Source: JBQLZO01 sp052168315 (lineage in GTDB: Bacteria; Planctomycetota; Phycisphaerae; Phycisphaerales; UBA1924). Taken from it: 64,000 nucleotides of DNA. The stretch is taken from the NCBI GenBank assembly GCA_052168315.1, contig JBQLZO010000062.1:62001-126000 (forward strand). Reading direction: 5' to 3'. Shown piece by piece: positions 1 to 8,928 of this stretch (the stretch's first letter is position 1; every line of letters starts with the position of its first letter). The translations under genes and the position numbers were made by a program. The notes beneath the pieces are model-generated. The model ran no database searches. It saw only the letters and a list, made by a program, of their open reading frames with translations, and was not told the DNA's origin.

Positions 1-1
1 G

Positions 2-1225
2 GCCAAGCCTGGCGCGCGGAAAACCCAGGTGTTTCGTGAGCTGGAAGCGCCAATTTCCAAGTGGCAAGTCGACGAAGCGGAGCGGTTGGGGCCGGAGATT
101 GTCACTGCCGAGCAAGAGATGCGGATTCGCAAAGCGCGACTCGTGCACTTGCAGGGATTGGCCGCAAAGGAGAAGGATGGCGGCAAGGCGACGGCGTACG
201 CGCGGGAAGCGATCGAGTTGGCCCATGAGATTGCCGAGAACCCGGTGCCGACTGCGCCGGTCTTGCTGGCGAGCGACTCAACGCCCGAGTCACTGGCCCA
301 GCAGATGGGCGCGAATCACGGGCGCGCGATCATCGCCACCGCCGAGAACGATGCCTTTGACAAGATGCTCGGTCTCTACACCGGAGGACAGAAGAACTTC
401 GGGATCTACTTGAAGGGACACGGCGGCGACTCGGTTCGGATCTCTCGCGTGGGCCGCGAGGGCGACACGATCGAGCGCCCGGCCCTGGCGCTGGCCATGC
501 TCTGCCAACCCGATGCCGTGCGCGACATGTGGACCGATCCACAGGCCAAGGGTCGGGGGTTGCTGGCACGGTTCGCGGTATGTCTGCCCGAAGATCTTGT
601 CGGCGACCGTGAGCCCCGCACCGAGGGCGTCGATCCCGATGTGCGCGAGCAGTATGGTGCGGCCGTCCGAGGTCTGCTGTCGATTCCGGTGCCCGAACAA
701 CCGCATGTCGTCCGACTGGATGTCGAGGCCGATGCCCTGCTGCACGACTTTCAGCGTGAGGTCGAGCATCGGCTTGGATACGCCGATCTGGCCGATCGGC
801 GCGAGTGGGGTGGGAAGTTGGTGGGGATGTGTCTCCGCATCGCGCTGTCGCTGCACGCCTACGCGACCTGGGGCAGGACTGGCCGGGTCTGCTCCACACC
901 GATCAACGCGGCGACGATGGCGGCGTCGATCGCGTGGGGGCGGTTCTTTGCCGATGCCGAACTCCACGCCCGCACGGAGATCCTCAGCGAGGTTGCCAAT
1001 CCAGTGCCGCACAAGGATCTACTGGCGTGGCTCCGGAAGCAGCACGACCAGCAGGCGACGGCGCGGGAAGTCTCCCGGGGTCTGGCAGCGTTTCAAGGGC
1101 GCGGGGGGGCGGATCGTTCCAGGAACGCGCTCCGGCAGTTGAAGGCTGCGGGACACGGGGAATGGGTGCCCGTATCCGACGGCAAGACCATGGCGTTCAG
1201 GTTGTTCCCTGAGCCCCCCCAATGA
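2..1225 (+). CDS. DUF3987 (YfjI-like) primase/helicase-associated protein, 5'-truncated
   Basis: The frame is open back to base 2, and the residues before the first GTG (position 29) read KPGARKTQVFRELEAPI. This matches the usual P-loop-like 'PGSRKS' entry of DUF3987 proteins, so the start lies outside the window and the GTG at 29 is internal. About 407 residues are visible. The body matches DUF3987: an asymmetric charged stretch, a central IIATAENDAFDKMLGLY segment and RGLLARFAV near residue 180. The last 80 residues resemble a winged-helix tail. DUF3987 proteins are typically found on plasmids and integrated elements next to primases and integrases; their biochemical role is poorly defined. 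Here the gene lies 130 bp before a small HTH gene and the integrase, so it is probably part of the same mobile element. An inverted repeat overlaps its stop codon. Confidence 0.7.
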   Translation, partial: AKPGARKTQVFRELEAPISKWQVDEAERLGPEIVTAEQEMRIRKARLVHLQGLAAKEKDGGKATAYAREAIELAHEIAENPVPTAPVLLASDSTPESLAQQMGANHGRAIIATAENDAFDKMLGLYTGGQKNFGIYLKGHGGDSVRISRVGREGDTIERPALALAMLCQPDAVRDMWTDPQAKGRGLLARFAVCLPEDLVGDREPRTEGVDPDVREQYGAAVRGLLSIPVPEQPHVVRLDVEADALLHDFQREVEHRLGYADLADRREWGGKLVGMCLRIALSLHAYATWGRTGRVCSTPINAATMAASIAWGRFFADAELHARTEILSEVANPVPHKDLLAWLRKQHDQQATAREVSRGLAAFQGRGGADRSRNALRQLKAAGHGEWVPVSDGKTMAFRLFPEPPQ

Positions 1226-1274
1226 CACTTTCCCCGCTGGCGGGGGCGTGGATGCGTCATGTGCCATTGGGGGG
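1215..1274. repeat. Inverted repeat with nested hairpin after the DUF3987 gene
   Basis: The arms 1215-1228 (ccccccaatgacac) and 1261-1274 (gtgccattgggggg) are complementary over 14 bp with one mismatch. Between them a smaller hairpin, cccc-gctgg-cgggg, lies at about 1232-1245. The left arm overlaps the stop codon of the upstream gene. It could be a terminator without a T-tract, or a replication or recombination site of the element. Confidence 0.55.
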
Positions 1275-1320
1275 TGTGGACGAGGACTGAGTTTGTCCGC
1301 TCGGCGCGGTGGGAAATACG

Positions 1321-1347
1321 TTGCACTACCTCAACGATTTGTATAGG
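1321..1347 (+). promoter_or_regulatory. Candidate promoter for the HTH-integrase pair
   Basis: TTGCAC (1321-1326) and TATAGG (1342-1347) are separated by 15 bp, and the ATG of the HTH gene is at 1356. The spacing is short for a sigma70 promoter, but this is one of the few A/T-rich spots in the region. Prediction by eye only. Confidence 0.3.
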
Positions 1348-1355
1348 ATGCCACC

Positions 1356-1562
1356 ATGGAAGTCCTCAACGAACTGCGGGCGGCGCTCGCCCGATCGGAT
1401 GAATCCCTGAACTCGCTGGGCACGAGGTCCGGCGTTGACAAGGCGACGCTGTCGAGACTCCAGCACGGCGGCGGCCTGTCCCTGGCCAACGCCGACAAAC
1501 TCGCCCGGGCACTCGGGTATCGGCTGACGCTGGCAAAGGGCACACGGAAGGCGGTGAAGTGA
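1356..1562 (+). CDS. Small XRE-type helix-turn-helix protein
   Basis: A 68-residue protein made almost entirely of one Cro/XRE-like helix-turn-helix. The recognition-helix region reads GVDKATLSRLQHG at about residues 29-41, followed by a helix ADKLARALGY. The stop TGA (1560-1562) overlaps the GTG/ATG start of the integrase, so the two genes are almost certainly translationally coupled. Position and size suit a directionality factor or repressor of the integrated element. It could also be an antitoxin-like HTH, but no toxin partner is visible beside it. Confidence 0.75.
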   Translation: MEVLNELRAALARSDESLNSLGTRSGVDKATLSRLQHGGGLSLANADKLARALGYRLTLAKGTRKAVK

Positions 1563-2999
1563 TGGCAACGCGACGCGACCGAGGAACCGGCGGGCTGTTC
1601 CGCAAGACCGACACCGGACCATGGTGGGCTCAGTGGTCGGAGATCGACGCCGGTCGGCGGAAGGTCCGCCGACGCTCCACCGGCACCCGAAGCAAGGCCG
1701 AAGCCGGTCGGATACTCGCAGCATGGGTCGAGCGCGAGAATCAGCGCCGGGCCGGGCTGATCGACCGGCGGGCCGAGACGATCGCCGAGCACGCGGGAAA
1801 GCCAATCGAGACACACCTGACCGACTGGCTCGGCACGCTTGCCAACAGAACTGCAAAGCACCGAACGATGACCGACAAGCGGGTGCGCCGGATGCTCACC
1901 GACTGCGGGATTCGCACGCTGAGTGATCTGGACCCGGTGAAGATCGAGCGGTGGATGATCGACCGGCAAACTGCTGGCGACGCGGCGAAGACGATCAACG
2001 CTCACCTACAGGCTCTCAAGCAACTGTGCCGCTGGTGTGTGTCAGCCCGTCGGCTGGCGACGAACCCGCTGGAAGGCGTCCGCCCGCTGCAATCGACCGA
2101 TCCGACATTCGAGCGCCGGGCGTTCAATGCAGACGAACTGGCGACGCTCGACCGGGTGACTGAGAACGCCCCCGCATGGCGGACGCTGAGTGGCTGGGAT
2201 AGGTCAATCCTCATACCGGGTCGCTGCGGGCACCGGGTTCCGGGCGAGTGAGTTGGCGAGCCTGACGCGGGCCTCGTTCGATTTGGACGGGCTCTGTGTC
2301 CGCCTGCGGGGTGCCGACGCGAAGAACCGGCAAGCGACCACCCAACCGATCCGGAACGATCTGGCGGACGCTCTGGGCCCCTGGCTGGCCAGCAAGCCCA
2401 CCGAGGGCCCGGTGTGGGGCTCATTCGATCGGGCGAGATTGGCGGGGGTTCTGCGGGCCGACCTGCGACGGGCTCGGGCGTGGTGGATTCGAGCGACGAC
2501 CGATCGGGGCGAGCGACGGAAGCGACGGGAATCCGACTTCCTTTCTGAATCAGACCAGCGCGGGCGGCGGGCGGATTTCCATTGCCTCCGGGCCTCATAC
2601 ATCACGGCGCTTGGAAACGCGGGCGTTCCCCTGACCGTGGCGATGCAGCTGGCCCGTCACTCCGATCCGAAGCTGACCGCCAAGACCTACACCAAACTCC
2701 AATTGCACGACCTTCGGGGGGCGCTCGATCGACTTCCAGCGGGCGACACCGATCCACCGAGGCGGGAGCGGATGCGGGCGACGGGTACGGAGGGGGGGGC
2801 TGTACTGGGCACTTATCCCACGCAATCCAGTGCAAACGGACACAACCCCCTGCGGTTGGCGGGGGATGCGGATCGTGAGCGTAAACCAATGGGTGATCGG
2901 GGTTTATGCAATCCGGTGCAGCGTGGTGCAACCGGATGCAGAAGTGGCGATGGGTGGGCTCGAACCACCGACCTGCGGGTTATGAATCCGCCGCTCTAG
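1559..2999 (+). pseudogene. Tyrosine-type integrase broken by a single-base frameshift
   Basis: The first frame (1559-2251) encodes the N-terminal arm-binding domain (GTGGLFRK...WWAQW) and the SAM-like core-binding domain. It should continue as ILYRVAAGTGFRASELASL, but that sequence lies in the next frame, open from 2190 to 2999. Removing one base near 2210-2213 (the sequence CTCA before TAC) restores one ORF of about 480 codons. All catalytic residues survive in the second frame: R of GFRASEL, H-x-x-R in FHCLR, H of ARHSD, and Y of AKTYTKL. The lesion may be a recent mutation, an assembly error, or less likely programmed +1 shifting. The last 18 codons (tail WARTTDLRVMNPPL) are antisense to the tRNA-Met gene, as seen for elements inserted at tRNA 3' ends. 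Confidence 0.8.
2907..2940. repeat. Imperfect inverted repeat next to the tRNA 3' end (possible att-site or terminator)
   Basis: The arms tgcaatccggtgca (2907-2920) and tgcaaccggatgca (2927-2940) are near-perfect inverted copies around the spacer gcgtgg. The core arms atccggt (2911-2917) and accggat (2931-2937) match exactly. A second small stem, taaacc (2882-2887) with ggttta (2901-2906), lies just to the left. The pair sits 5-40 bp from the 3' end of tRNA-Met, where integrase binding sites or a tRNA terminator would be expected. Confidence 0.5.
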
Positions 3000-3019
3000 A
3001 CCAGCTGAGCTACATCGCC
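2945..3019 (-). tRNA. tRNA-Met (CAT), elongator type
   Basis: The reverse complement folds as a 75-nt cloverleaf. Acceptor GGCGATG pairs with CATCGCC, followed by discriminator A. The D-stem is GCTC/GAGC. The anticodon stem is GCGGA/CCCGC (last pair A-C mismatched) around loop TTCATAA with anticodon CAT. The variable loop is AGGTC, and the T-stem is GGTGG/CCACC with loop TTCGAGC. The G1-C72 pair argues against an initiator tRNA; an Ile tRNA with lysidine at C34 cannot be excluded. CCA is not encoded. The gene lies 138 bp downstream of pyrG on the same strand. Its 3' end faces the integrase and is the likely integration target. Confidence 0.9.
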
Positions 3020-3157
3020 GAGTTGTCGGAACGCCCCGCGCGGGCGTGGCCCGGGCGGGCACCCCATCGCACGCCCGGTCTGCCTGGGCGGCGTCCCGAT
3101 GGGGCCATGATCATACGGCCCGGGATCACGCCTGACGACCCGCCCCGCCCCAGCCCC

Positions 3158-5041
3158 TCACGACCCCGTCGGCATCTCCCGCGCCTCGCTGGAGAGGGCC
3201 GCCTCGTCGTCGGGGTACTTCCGGAGCACGGCCGCGCGGACCAGGCCCATGAACAGCGGCTGCGGGCGCAGCGGGCGCCCGGTCAGCTCCGGGTGGAACT
3301 GGCCGGCCACGAAGAACGGGTGCTCCATCGCGCTCGGGCCGCCATCGCCGACGGGCAGCTCGAGCACCTGCATGATCTCGTCGCGCGGGTGCTTGCCCGA
3401 GAACACCAGCCCCTTGTTCTCCAGCCGCCGGATGTAGGAGGGGTTCACCTCGTACCGGTGCCGGAACCGCTCGCGGATGGACTCGCGCCGCGAGTAGAGC
3501 TGCCACGCCAGCGTGCCTTCCTTGAGCAGCACATCCTGCCCGCCCAGGCGCATCGAGCCGCCGAGCTGCTGGATCCGGTCCTGCCCGGGCAGGTCGCAGA
3601 TCACCGGGTGCGGCGTCTCGCGCTCCAGCTCCGTCGTGTGCGCATCGACCAGCCCGAGCACATTCCGCGCGAACTCGATCACCGCGACCTGGAACCCCAG
3701 GCAGATGCCCAGGTACGGCACGCCGCCCATGCGGCAGTGCTTGACGACGGAGATCTTGCCCTCCACGCCCCGCGCGCCGAACCCGCCGGGGACGATCACG
3801 CCGTCGAGCTTCGCGAGCCGTGCGGCCACGGTCTCGTCCGTCAGCTCCGAGACATCGATCCACTGCAGCTCCACCTCGGTGTTCAGGTGGGTGCCGCAGT
3901 GCTCCACGGCCTTCTCGATCGACGCGTACGCATCGCGCACGGACGCGTACTTGCCCGTCACGCCGATCCGGATGTGCCGCGAGCGCGGCGCCAGCATCCG
4001 CTTGACATACGACTTCCACCGCTCCCGCGCCCGGTCCTCGTGCGCCGGGTCCACGCGGTCGTGCAGCCCGAGCATCGAGAGGATCTCGCGGTCGAGCCCT
4101 TCATCGCGCATCGAGTCCGGGATCTCGTACACCGACCGGCGGTCGTGCATCGAGAAGCACCGGCGCATCGGCACATTCGAGTGCATCGCGATCTTCTGCA
4201 TCACCGTCGGTGTGACCGGCGAGGACGCGCGGCACGCGATGATGTGCGGCTGCACGCCCGCCTCCATCAGCCGCTTGATCCCCAGCTGCGCCGCCTTGGA
4301 CTTCTGCTCGCCCGTGATCGACGGCGAGATGACATAAGTCAGCGCCACGAAGCACACCGCGTCCGGGCCCTCCTCGAACGCCAGCTCGCGCAGCGCCTCG
4401 ATGTAGAACCCGTTCTCGTAGTCGCCCACCGTGCCGCCGACCTCGACGAACACCACATCGGCGGGGCGCTGCCCATCCCCGTACATCGCCAGCTCGCGCA
4501 GCCGCTTCTTCACCTCGCCCGTCACATGCGGAATCATCTGCACATCGCGCCCGAGGTATTTGCCGTGCCGCTCGCGGTCGAGGATGTCGCGGAAGATCTG
4601 GCCCGAGGTCACGAAGTTCCGCTTCGAGAGGTTCTGGTCGAGCATCCGCTCGTAGGTGCCCAGGTCCATGTCGCACTCGGTGCCGTCATCGAGGACGAAC
4701 ACCTCGCCGTGCCGGTACGGGTTCAGCGTCCCCGAGTCGATGTTGAGATAGCCCTCCATCTTGATGGGGGCGACCGTGAGGTTCTTATCCTTGAGCAGCT
4801 TGGCCAGCGACGAGGCGAAGATGCCCTTGCCCAGCCCGGACATGACGGTGCCGAACACCGCGACATACTTGTGCCGCCCGCGGCGGTACCCGGCGGGGAT
4901 GGGCGAGTAGAACTCGGTGTCGATGGTGGTCGCGGCCGTGGATGCCAGCAGCGATTCCCCCGCGTGCCCGGGGAACTCCTGAGCGCCCGGGAGCGGACGG
5001 GCGAGCGAAGCATCATCATCGTGCGGCGGCTGAACGGGCAT
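3158..5041 (-). CDS. pyrG: CTP synthase, divergent subclass with N-terminal extension
   Basis: A 627-residue protein that converts UTP, ATP and glutamine to CTP in the cytosol. The synthetase domain begins HKYVAVFGTVMSGLGKG, with the P-loop Lys at residue 72 (Lys18 in E. coli), so the N-terminus carries about 54 extra residues. The glutaminase domain has the nucleophile Cys447 in GICLGFQ and the His-Glu pair in QFHPEL. Several synthetase signatures differ from the common form: KMEGYLNIDSGTLNPYRHG replaces KLDPYINVDPGTMSP, and TGEQKSKAAQLGIKRL replaces the usual GEVKTKPTQHSVKEL. From memory, these substitutions mark a subclass seen in some planctomycetes and candidate phyla; function should be unchanged. 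ATG at 5041 was chosen because it is the first start downstream of the divergent promoter region; further upstream the frame looks non-coding. Confidence 0.9.
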   Translation of the reverse strand: MPVQPPHDDDASLARPLPGAQEFPGHAGESLLASTAATTIDTEFYSPIPAGYRRGRHKYVAVFGTVMSGLGKGIFASSLAKLLKDKNLTVAPIKMEGYLNIDSGTLNPYRHGEVFVLDDGTECDMDLGTYERMLDQNLSKRNFVTSGQIFRDILDRERHGKYLGRDVQMIPHVTGEVKKRLRELAMYGDGQRPADVVFVEVGGTVGDYENGFYIEALRELAFEEGPDAVCFVALTYVISPSITGEQKSKAAQLGIKRLMEAGVQPHIIACRASSPVTPTVMQKIAMHSNVPMRRCFSMHDRRSVYEIPDSMRDEGLDREILSMLGLHDRVDPAHEDRARERWKSYVKRMLAPRSRHIRIGVTGKYASVRDAYASIEKAVEHCGTHLNTEVELQWIDVSELTDETVAARLAKLDGVIVPGGFGARGVEGKISVVKHCRMGGVPYLGICLGFQVAVIEFARNVLGLVDAHTTELERETPHPVICDLPGQDRIQQLGGSMRLGGQDVLLKEGTLAWQLYSRRESIRERFRHRYEVNPSYIRRLENKGLVFSGKHPRDEIMQVLELPVGDGGPSAMEHPFFVAGQFHPELTGRPLRPQPLFMGLVRAAVLRKYPDDEAALSSEAREMPTGS

Positions 5042-5234
5042 GTCCCAGTGTATCACGAGCCGGCGCGCCGCGAACGCTCGGAAACCCGCGCCGAACGCCG
5101 ATCCCACGCCGGTTCGCCCGCAGGATGTCCCGGATTGCCACCGCCCGCCTTCCCCGGCATCATCGGACCACGATCCCCCACTTCCCCACCCGCACGAGCA
5201 CCCGAACGCCGCCCCCGCATCCACGGAGCCATCG

Positions 5235-8135
5235 ATGACCACGCCACGCGCCCACGCCCCGCGACCCGCCAGCCCCCTCGCCCGCGCGTTGGCGCTGGCC
5301 ATGGCGCTGGGTGTTGCCCCGCACCTGGCCACTCCGCCGGCCCTCGCCGCAAACTCTGGTGCCGCCACCGCCACCGCCACCACCACGGGGAGCGAGCACG
5401 CCAGCGAGTGCCTCGAAGGGCGCCTCGACCGATCACGCCTGCTCGGCATGCTCGCCGAGCACGCCGAGGAGCTCCGGTACGACGAGCAATCCGGACGCGA
5501 CACGCGCAACTACCCGCCCGACCGCCAGGTCGACTACATCTCCATGGACCTGGACATCGACATCCCGGACATGAACACCCCCGCGTTCACGGCCTCCCAG
5601 TCGTTCGCCTTCACCGTGCTGGGCATGCCCGTCTCTTCGATCACGCTCAACGCGATGCAGATGGAGATCAACTCCGTCGCCCTCACGAAGTTCGAGCGCG
5701 ACCGCACCCGGGAGTCGCACAGCTACGACGGCCAGCGGCTCACCGTCACCTTCCAGCCCCCGCTCATCCCCGGACGCACCTACGGGCTCGACATCGAGTA
5801 CCGCGTCGAGGATCCCGTCGAGGGGCTGTTCTGGATCACCGAATCGCCCGAGTGGCCCGACCGCCCGGCGCAGATCCACACGCAGGGCCAGCCCGAGACC
5901 AACCGCTTCTGGTTCCCCTGCCACGACTTCCCCAACGAGCGGATGGTCACCAACCTCAGCGTGACCGTCCCGGAGGGGTACGAGGTCTCGACCAATGGCG
6001 ACCTGACCGATCGGCGCTCGCCCGGCGATGGGCGTGTCCGCTTCGCCTACGCGCTCGACGGCGACCACCCGGCGTACCTCGTCACGCTCATCGTCGGCAA
6101 GTTCGACATCGTCGATGTCGCGCCGGAGGGCGGCCCCGTCCGCATGCCCGTCTATGTCCCGCCCGGCAGGGGGCACCTGGCCGAGCTGACCTACGGCAAC
6201 ACCCACCCCATGCTCGAGACCTTCGAGCGCCGCTTCGACGAGCCCTACCCGTGGGGCAACCGGTACGCGCAGCTCGTGGTCTGGAACTTCGGCGCCGGCG
6301 GCATGGAGAACACCGGCGCCACCACCATGTACGACACCGCCATCCTCGACCACATCGCCATGGCCGACCGCGACCTCGATGGGCTCATCGCCCACGAGCT
6401 GGCGCACCAGTGGTTCGGCGACCTGATCACCTGCAACTCGTGGGAGCACATCTGGCTCAACGAGGGATGGGCCACCTACTCCGAAGCGCTCTGGTTCGAG
6501 GACCGGGATGGGTACAGCGAGGGGTACCTCGGCGATCTCGTCTCAGCGCTCCGCGATCTCCCGCGCCGCGACCAGATGGAGCCGGGCTCGACCCACTTCC
6601 GCCCCGCCATGGTCTCGAAGGTTTACCACCATCCGTGGGAGGTCTTCCGGCGCACCTCGAACCCGTATCCGAAGGGCGCTGCGATCCTGCACATGCTCCG
6701 CATGAAACTCGGCGAGGATGTGTTCTTCGACGCCGTCGCGGAGTATGTCGATCGCTTCAAGCACCGCACCGTCCGCACCAGCGACTTCCGCGATGTGCTC
6801 GAGGAAGTCTCGGGGCTCTCGCTCGAGCAGTTCTTCGAGCAGTGGTGCCACCGCCCCGGCACGCCCCGCCTGCATGTCAGCGTCGAGTGGGATGCGCCGC
6901 GCGGCGAGCTGGTCCTCATCGCCGAACAGCGGCAGCGGATCGACGCCGAGCATCCCGCCTTCGTGTTCGATCTGCCCATCGAGATCTACGCGCAGGGCGA
7001 TGGTCGCACGCCCATCGCGACGATCGCCATGCCGATCGACGCCGCGCGGCACGAGCGCCGCATCCCGCTCACCACTGAACCCGCGAGCGTGATCATCGAT
7101 CCCGAGATGTCCGTCGCCGCCCACCTCACCGTCGACGACACCGCCAATCGCCTGATGAACCAGGCGTTCAGCCAGCGCTCGCTCCCGGCCCGGATCACCG
7201 CGATCCGCGCCCTCCGCGACCACGCCGCCCCGGACACCGAGCGTGTGCTCGCGCGGATCATCCTCTCGGGCGATGCCTCGACGCCGGCGCACGATGCCAT
7301 CGAGGCCGCCGAGACCCTCGGACACCTCGGCGCGCTCCGGACCCTGCTCGACTGCCTGACCCCGCGCGAGGATGCGGTCCCGCTCCCGGAGGCGACCACC
7401 TCCGGCTCGCACCTGCACCCGCGGACCCGGCGCGCCATCATCGAGGCGATCGGACGGGCCATCCCCGACCATCCGGACGACGAGGACGCCAGGGCGGCCG
7501 AGCCCATCCTCGCCATCCACGCCGGCCCGATGGAACTCTCCTACGCCACCCGCGCCGCGGCCATCGAGGCGCTGGCGCGCATCGCCGATGCATCGCACCT
7601 CCCGATCATCGAGACCGCGCTGCTCACCGACTCGCAGCACGACCAGATCCGCCAGGCCGCCCTCCGCGCGCTCCGCCGGATGGACCTCGCCCAGGGGCTC
7701 GATCTCGCCGCGCCGTACACCGAGTTCGGGAACCTCAACCGCACCCGCCCGGTCGCGATCGACACGGTCGCCGAGCTCGCGCACCACGACCGCCGCCGCG
7801 CCCTGCGCATCATCGCGCCGCTGCTGAGTGATTCGGAGAAGCGCACCGTCCGCGCGGCCGTGGATGCCGTCGCCGTGATCGGGCACCCCGATGGGGATGA
7901 GGCGCTGACGAGGCTCCAGAACCAGACCCGCGACCCGTTCCTCCGCGAGTCGATCGAAAAGGCCCGCCCCAGGCTCACCGAGTCCATCCAGCGCGCCCGC
8001 GCCGAGGACAGGTCCGCCGGCGACAGCGCCGACAACGACACCACCCGCGCGCTCCGCGAAGACCTCGAAGCCCTGCGCGAACAGCTCAGATCGCTCATGG
8101 AAAGCGAAGAGGAAGCGACCGCCCCCGCGCCCTGA
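5235..8135 (+). CDS. Exported M1-family zinc aminopeptidase with HEAT-repeat C-terminus
   Basis: A 966-residue metallopeptidase that probably releases N-terminal residues from peptides in the periplasm. The start at 5235 places a signal peptide (LARALALAMALGVAPHL... to about residue 39) at the N-terminus. The M1 hallmarks are complete: G-G-M-E-N at 355-359, zinc site H387-E-x-x-H391 and, 18 residues on, Glu410 in LNEGWA. The catalytic domain ends near residue 550. About residues 630-900 are alpha-helical repeats resembling HEAT/armadillo (ERM1-like), and the last 40 residues are charged and coiled-coil-like. It is divergent from pyrG across a 193-bp gap. Its total length is typical of large bacterial M1 enzymes. 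Confidence 0.92.
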   Translation: MTTPRAHAPRPASPLARALALAMALGVAPHLATPPALAANSGAATATATTTGSEHASECLEGRLDRSRLLGMLAEHAEELRYDEQSGRDTRNYPPDRQVDYISMDLDIDIPDMNTPAFTASQSFAFTVLGMPVSSITLNAMQMEINSVALTKFERDRTRESHSYDGQRLTVTFQPPLIPGRTYGLDIEYRVEDPVEGLFWITESPEWPDRPAQIHTQGQPETNRFWFPCHDFPNERMVTNLSVTVPEGYEVSTNGDLTDRRSPGDGRVRFAYALDGDHPAYLVTLIVGKFDIVDVAPEGGPVRMPVYVPPGRGHLAELTYGNTHPMLETFERRFDEPYPWGNRYAQLVVWNFGAGGMENTGATTMYDTAILDHIAMADRDLDGLIAHELAHQWFGDLITCNSWEHIWLNEGWATYSEALWFEDRDGYSEGYLGDLVSALRDLPRRDQMEPGSTHFRPAMVSKVYHHPWEVFRRTSNPYPKGAAILHMLRMKLGEDVFFDAVAEYVDRFKHRTVRTSDFRDVLEEVSGLSLEQFFEQWCHRPGTPRLHVSVEWDAPRGELVLIAEQRQRIDAEHPAFVFDLPIEIYAQGDGRTPIATIAMPIDAARHERRIPLTTEPASVIIDPEMSVAAHLTVDDTANRLMNQAFSQRSLPARITAIRALRDHAAPDTERVLARIILSGDASTPAHDAIEAAETLGHLGALRTLLDCLTPREDAVPLPEATTSGSHLHPRTRRAIIEAIGRAIPDHPDDEDARAAEPILAIHAGPMELSYATRAAAIEALARIADASHLPIIETALLTDSQHDQIRQAALRALRRMDLAQGLDLAAPYTEFGNLNRTRPVAIDTVAELAHHDRRRALRIIAPLLSDSEKRTVRAAVDAVAVIGHPDGDEALTRLQNQTRDPFLRESIEKARPRLTESIQRARAEDRSAGDSADNDTTRALREDLEALREQLRSLMESEEEATAPAP

Positions 8136-8195
8136 GCCCATCCCGGGCCACAGCCCGATCCCACGCGGGCCCCGGCTCACACGGGACCATGCGCC

Positions 8196-8726
8196 TCACG
8201 CGCTGCGCACGAACGCGGCCTTGTGCTCGATCACCGCCAGCAGCTCATCCAGGTGCGATTCCTGCGCCACGGGCCACTCGGCCCACCGGTGGTCGCCGAT
8301 CTCCTTCGCCAGCGTGATCCCCTCGCGCACGAAGTTCGTCGCCACGCCCTTGGGCATCGCCTCGTACATGTCGTAGCTCAGCGGCACGCACACCATCGGC
8401 GCTGCCACCATCGGCACGAGGTACGCCAGCCCGATCCCATCCTCGCCCGCAGCGCTCCCTCCCGAACCGCCCCCCGAACCTCCTTTGCCCCCGCCCGCGC
8501 CCGGCCCGAGCCGGTACTCCCACGACCACCGCCAGGGCAGCCCGCGCCACGCCATCTCCTCGACCACCGATCCCTCCGCGCCGCCCATTCCCACCAGGCG
8601 CTCCCGCGCCCGCGCCACCAGCGCCGGCACCGGCTCGGCGTAGTGCGCCACCAGCGTGGCATCGCTCGGACGCACATGCGGATTGTGCCACGGAAGACGG
8701 GGCTCGGGAGTGACGACTTCGGCCAT
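8196..8726 (-). CDS. Hypothetical protein (DUF1801-like fold possible)
   Basis: I do not recognise this 176-residue protein with certainty. ATG at 8726 is preferred over the upstream start at 8822 because AGGA lies 9 nt before it; the extra 32 residues of the longer version look like leader DNA. The body has the pattern ALVARARERL...VVEEMAWRGLPW, a Gly/Ser-rich loop (about residues 78-95), then LAYLVPMVAAPMVCVPLSY and a helical C-terminus. Secondary-structure order vaguely resembles DUF1801/YdhG proteins, but this is weak. No signal peptide. It converges with the aminopeptidase gene and is divergent from the receiver gene at 8929. Confidence 0.6.
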   Translation of the reverse strand: MAEVVTPEPRLPWHNPHVRPSDATLVAHYAEPVPALVARARERLVGMGGAEGSVVEEMAWRGLPWRWSWEYRLGPGAGGGKGGSGGGSGGSAAGEDGIGLAYLVPMVAAPMVCVPLSYDMYEAMPKGVATNFVREGITLAKEIGDHRWAEWPVAQESHLDELLAVIEHKAAFVRSA

Positions 8727-8928
8727 CGGTTCGGGTCCTGTCGGGATCTGAGCACGCACGAAACGCGCCGCCTCGCTTGCCATCGCGGGCCGCTGCCCGC
8801 AACACTCTGCCACGACCACCATCCTAGGCCACCCCGATCCAACTCAGGCCCCGCACGAACGACCCACCACGCCCGCCACCACCCATCATCACCCGCCCCA
8901 CTCCATCCCCGACGCCGGAGCACCATCG

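Noticed and set aside
2906..7078. A 1390-codon plus-strand ORF opposite pyrG and across the aminopeptidase gene
   Set aside because: It is antisense to clear pyrG motifs and out of frame with the M1 peptidase; Arg/His/Pro-rich composition marks it as a GC-bias shadow.
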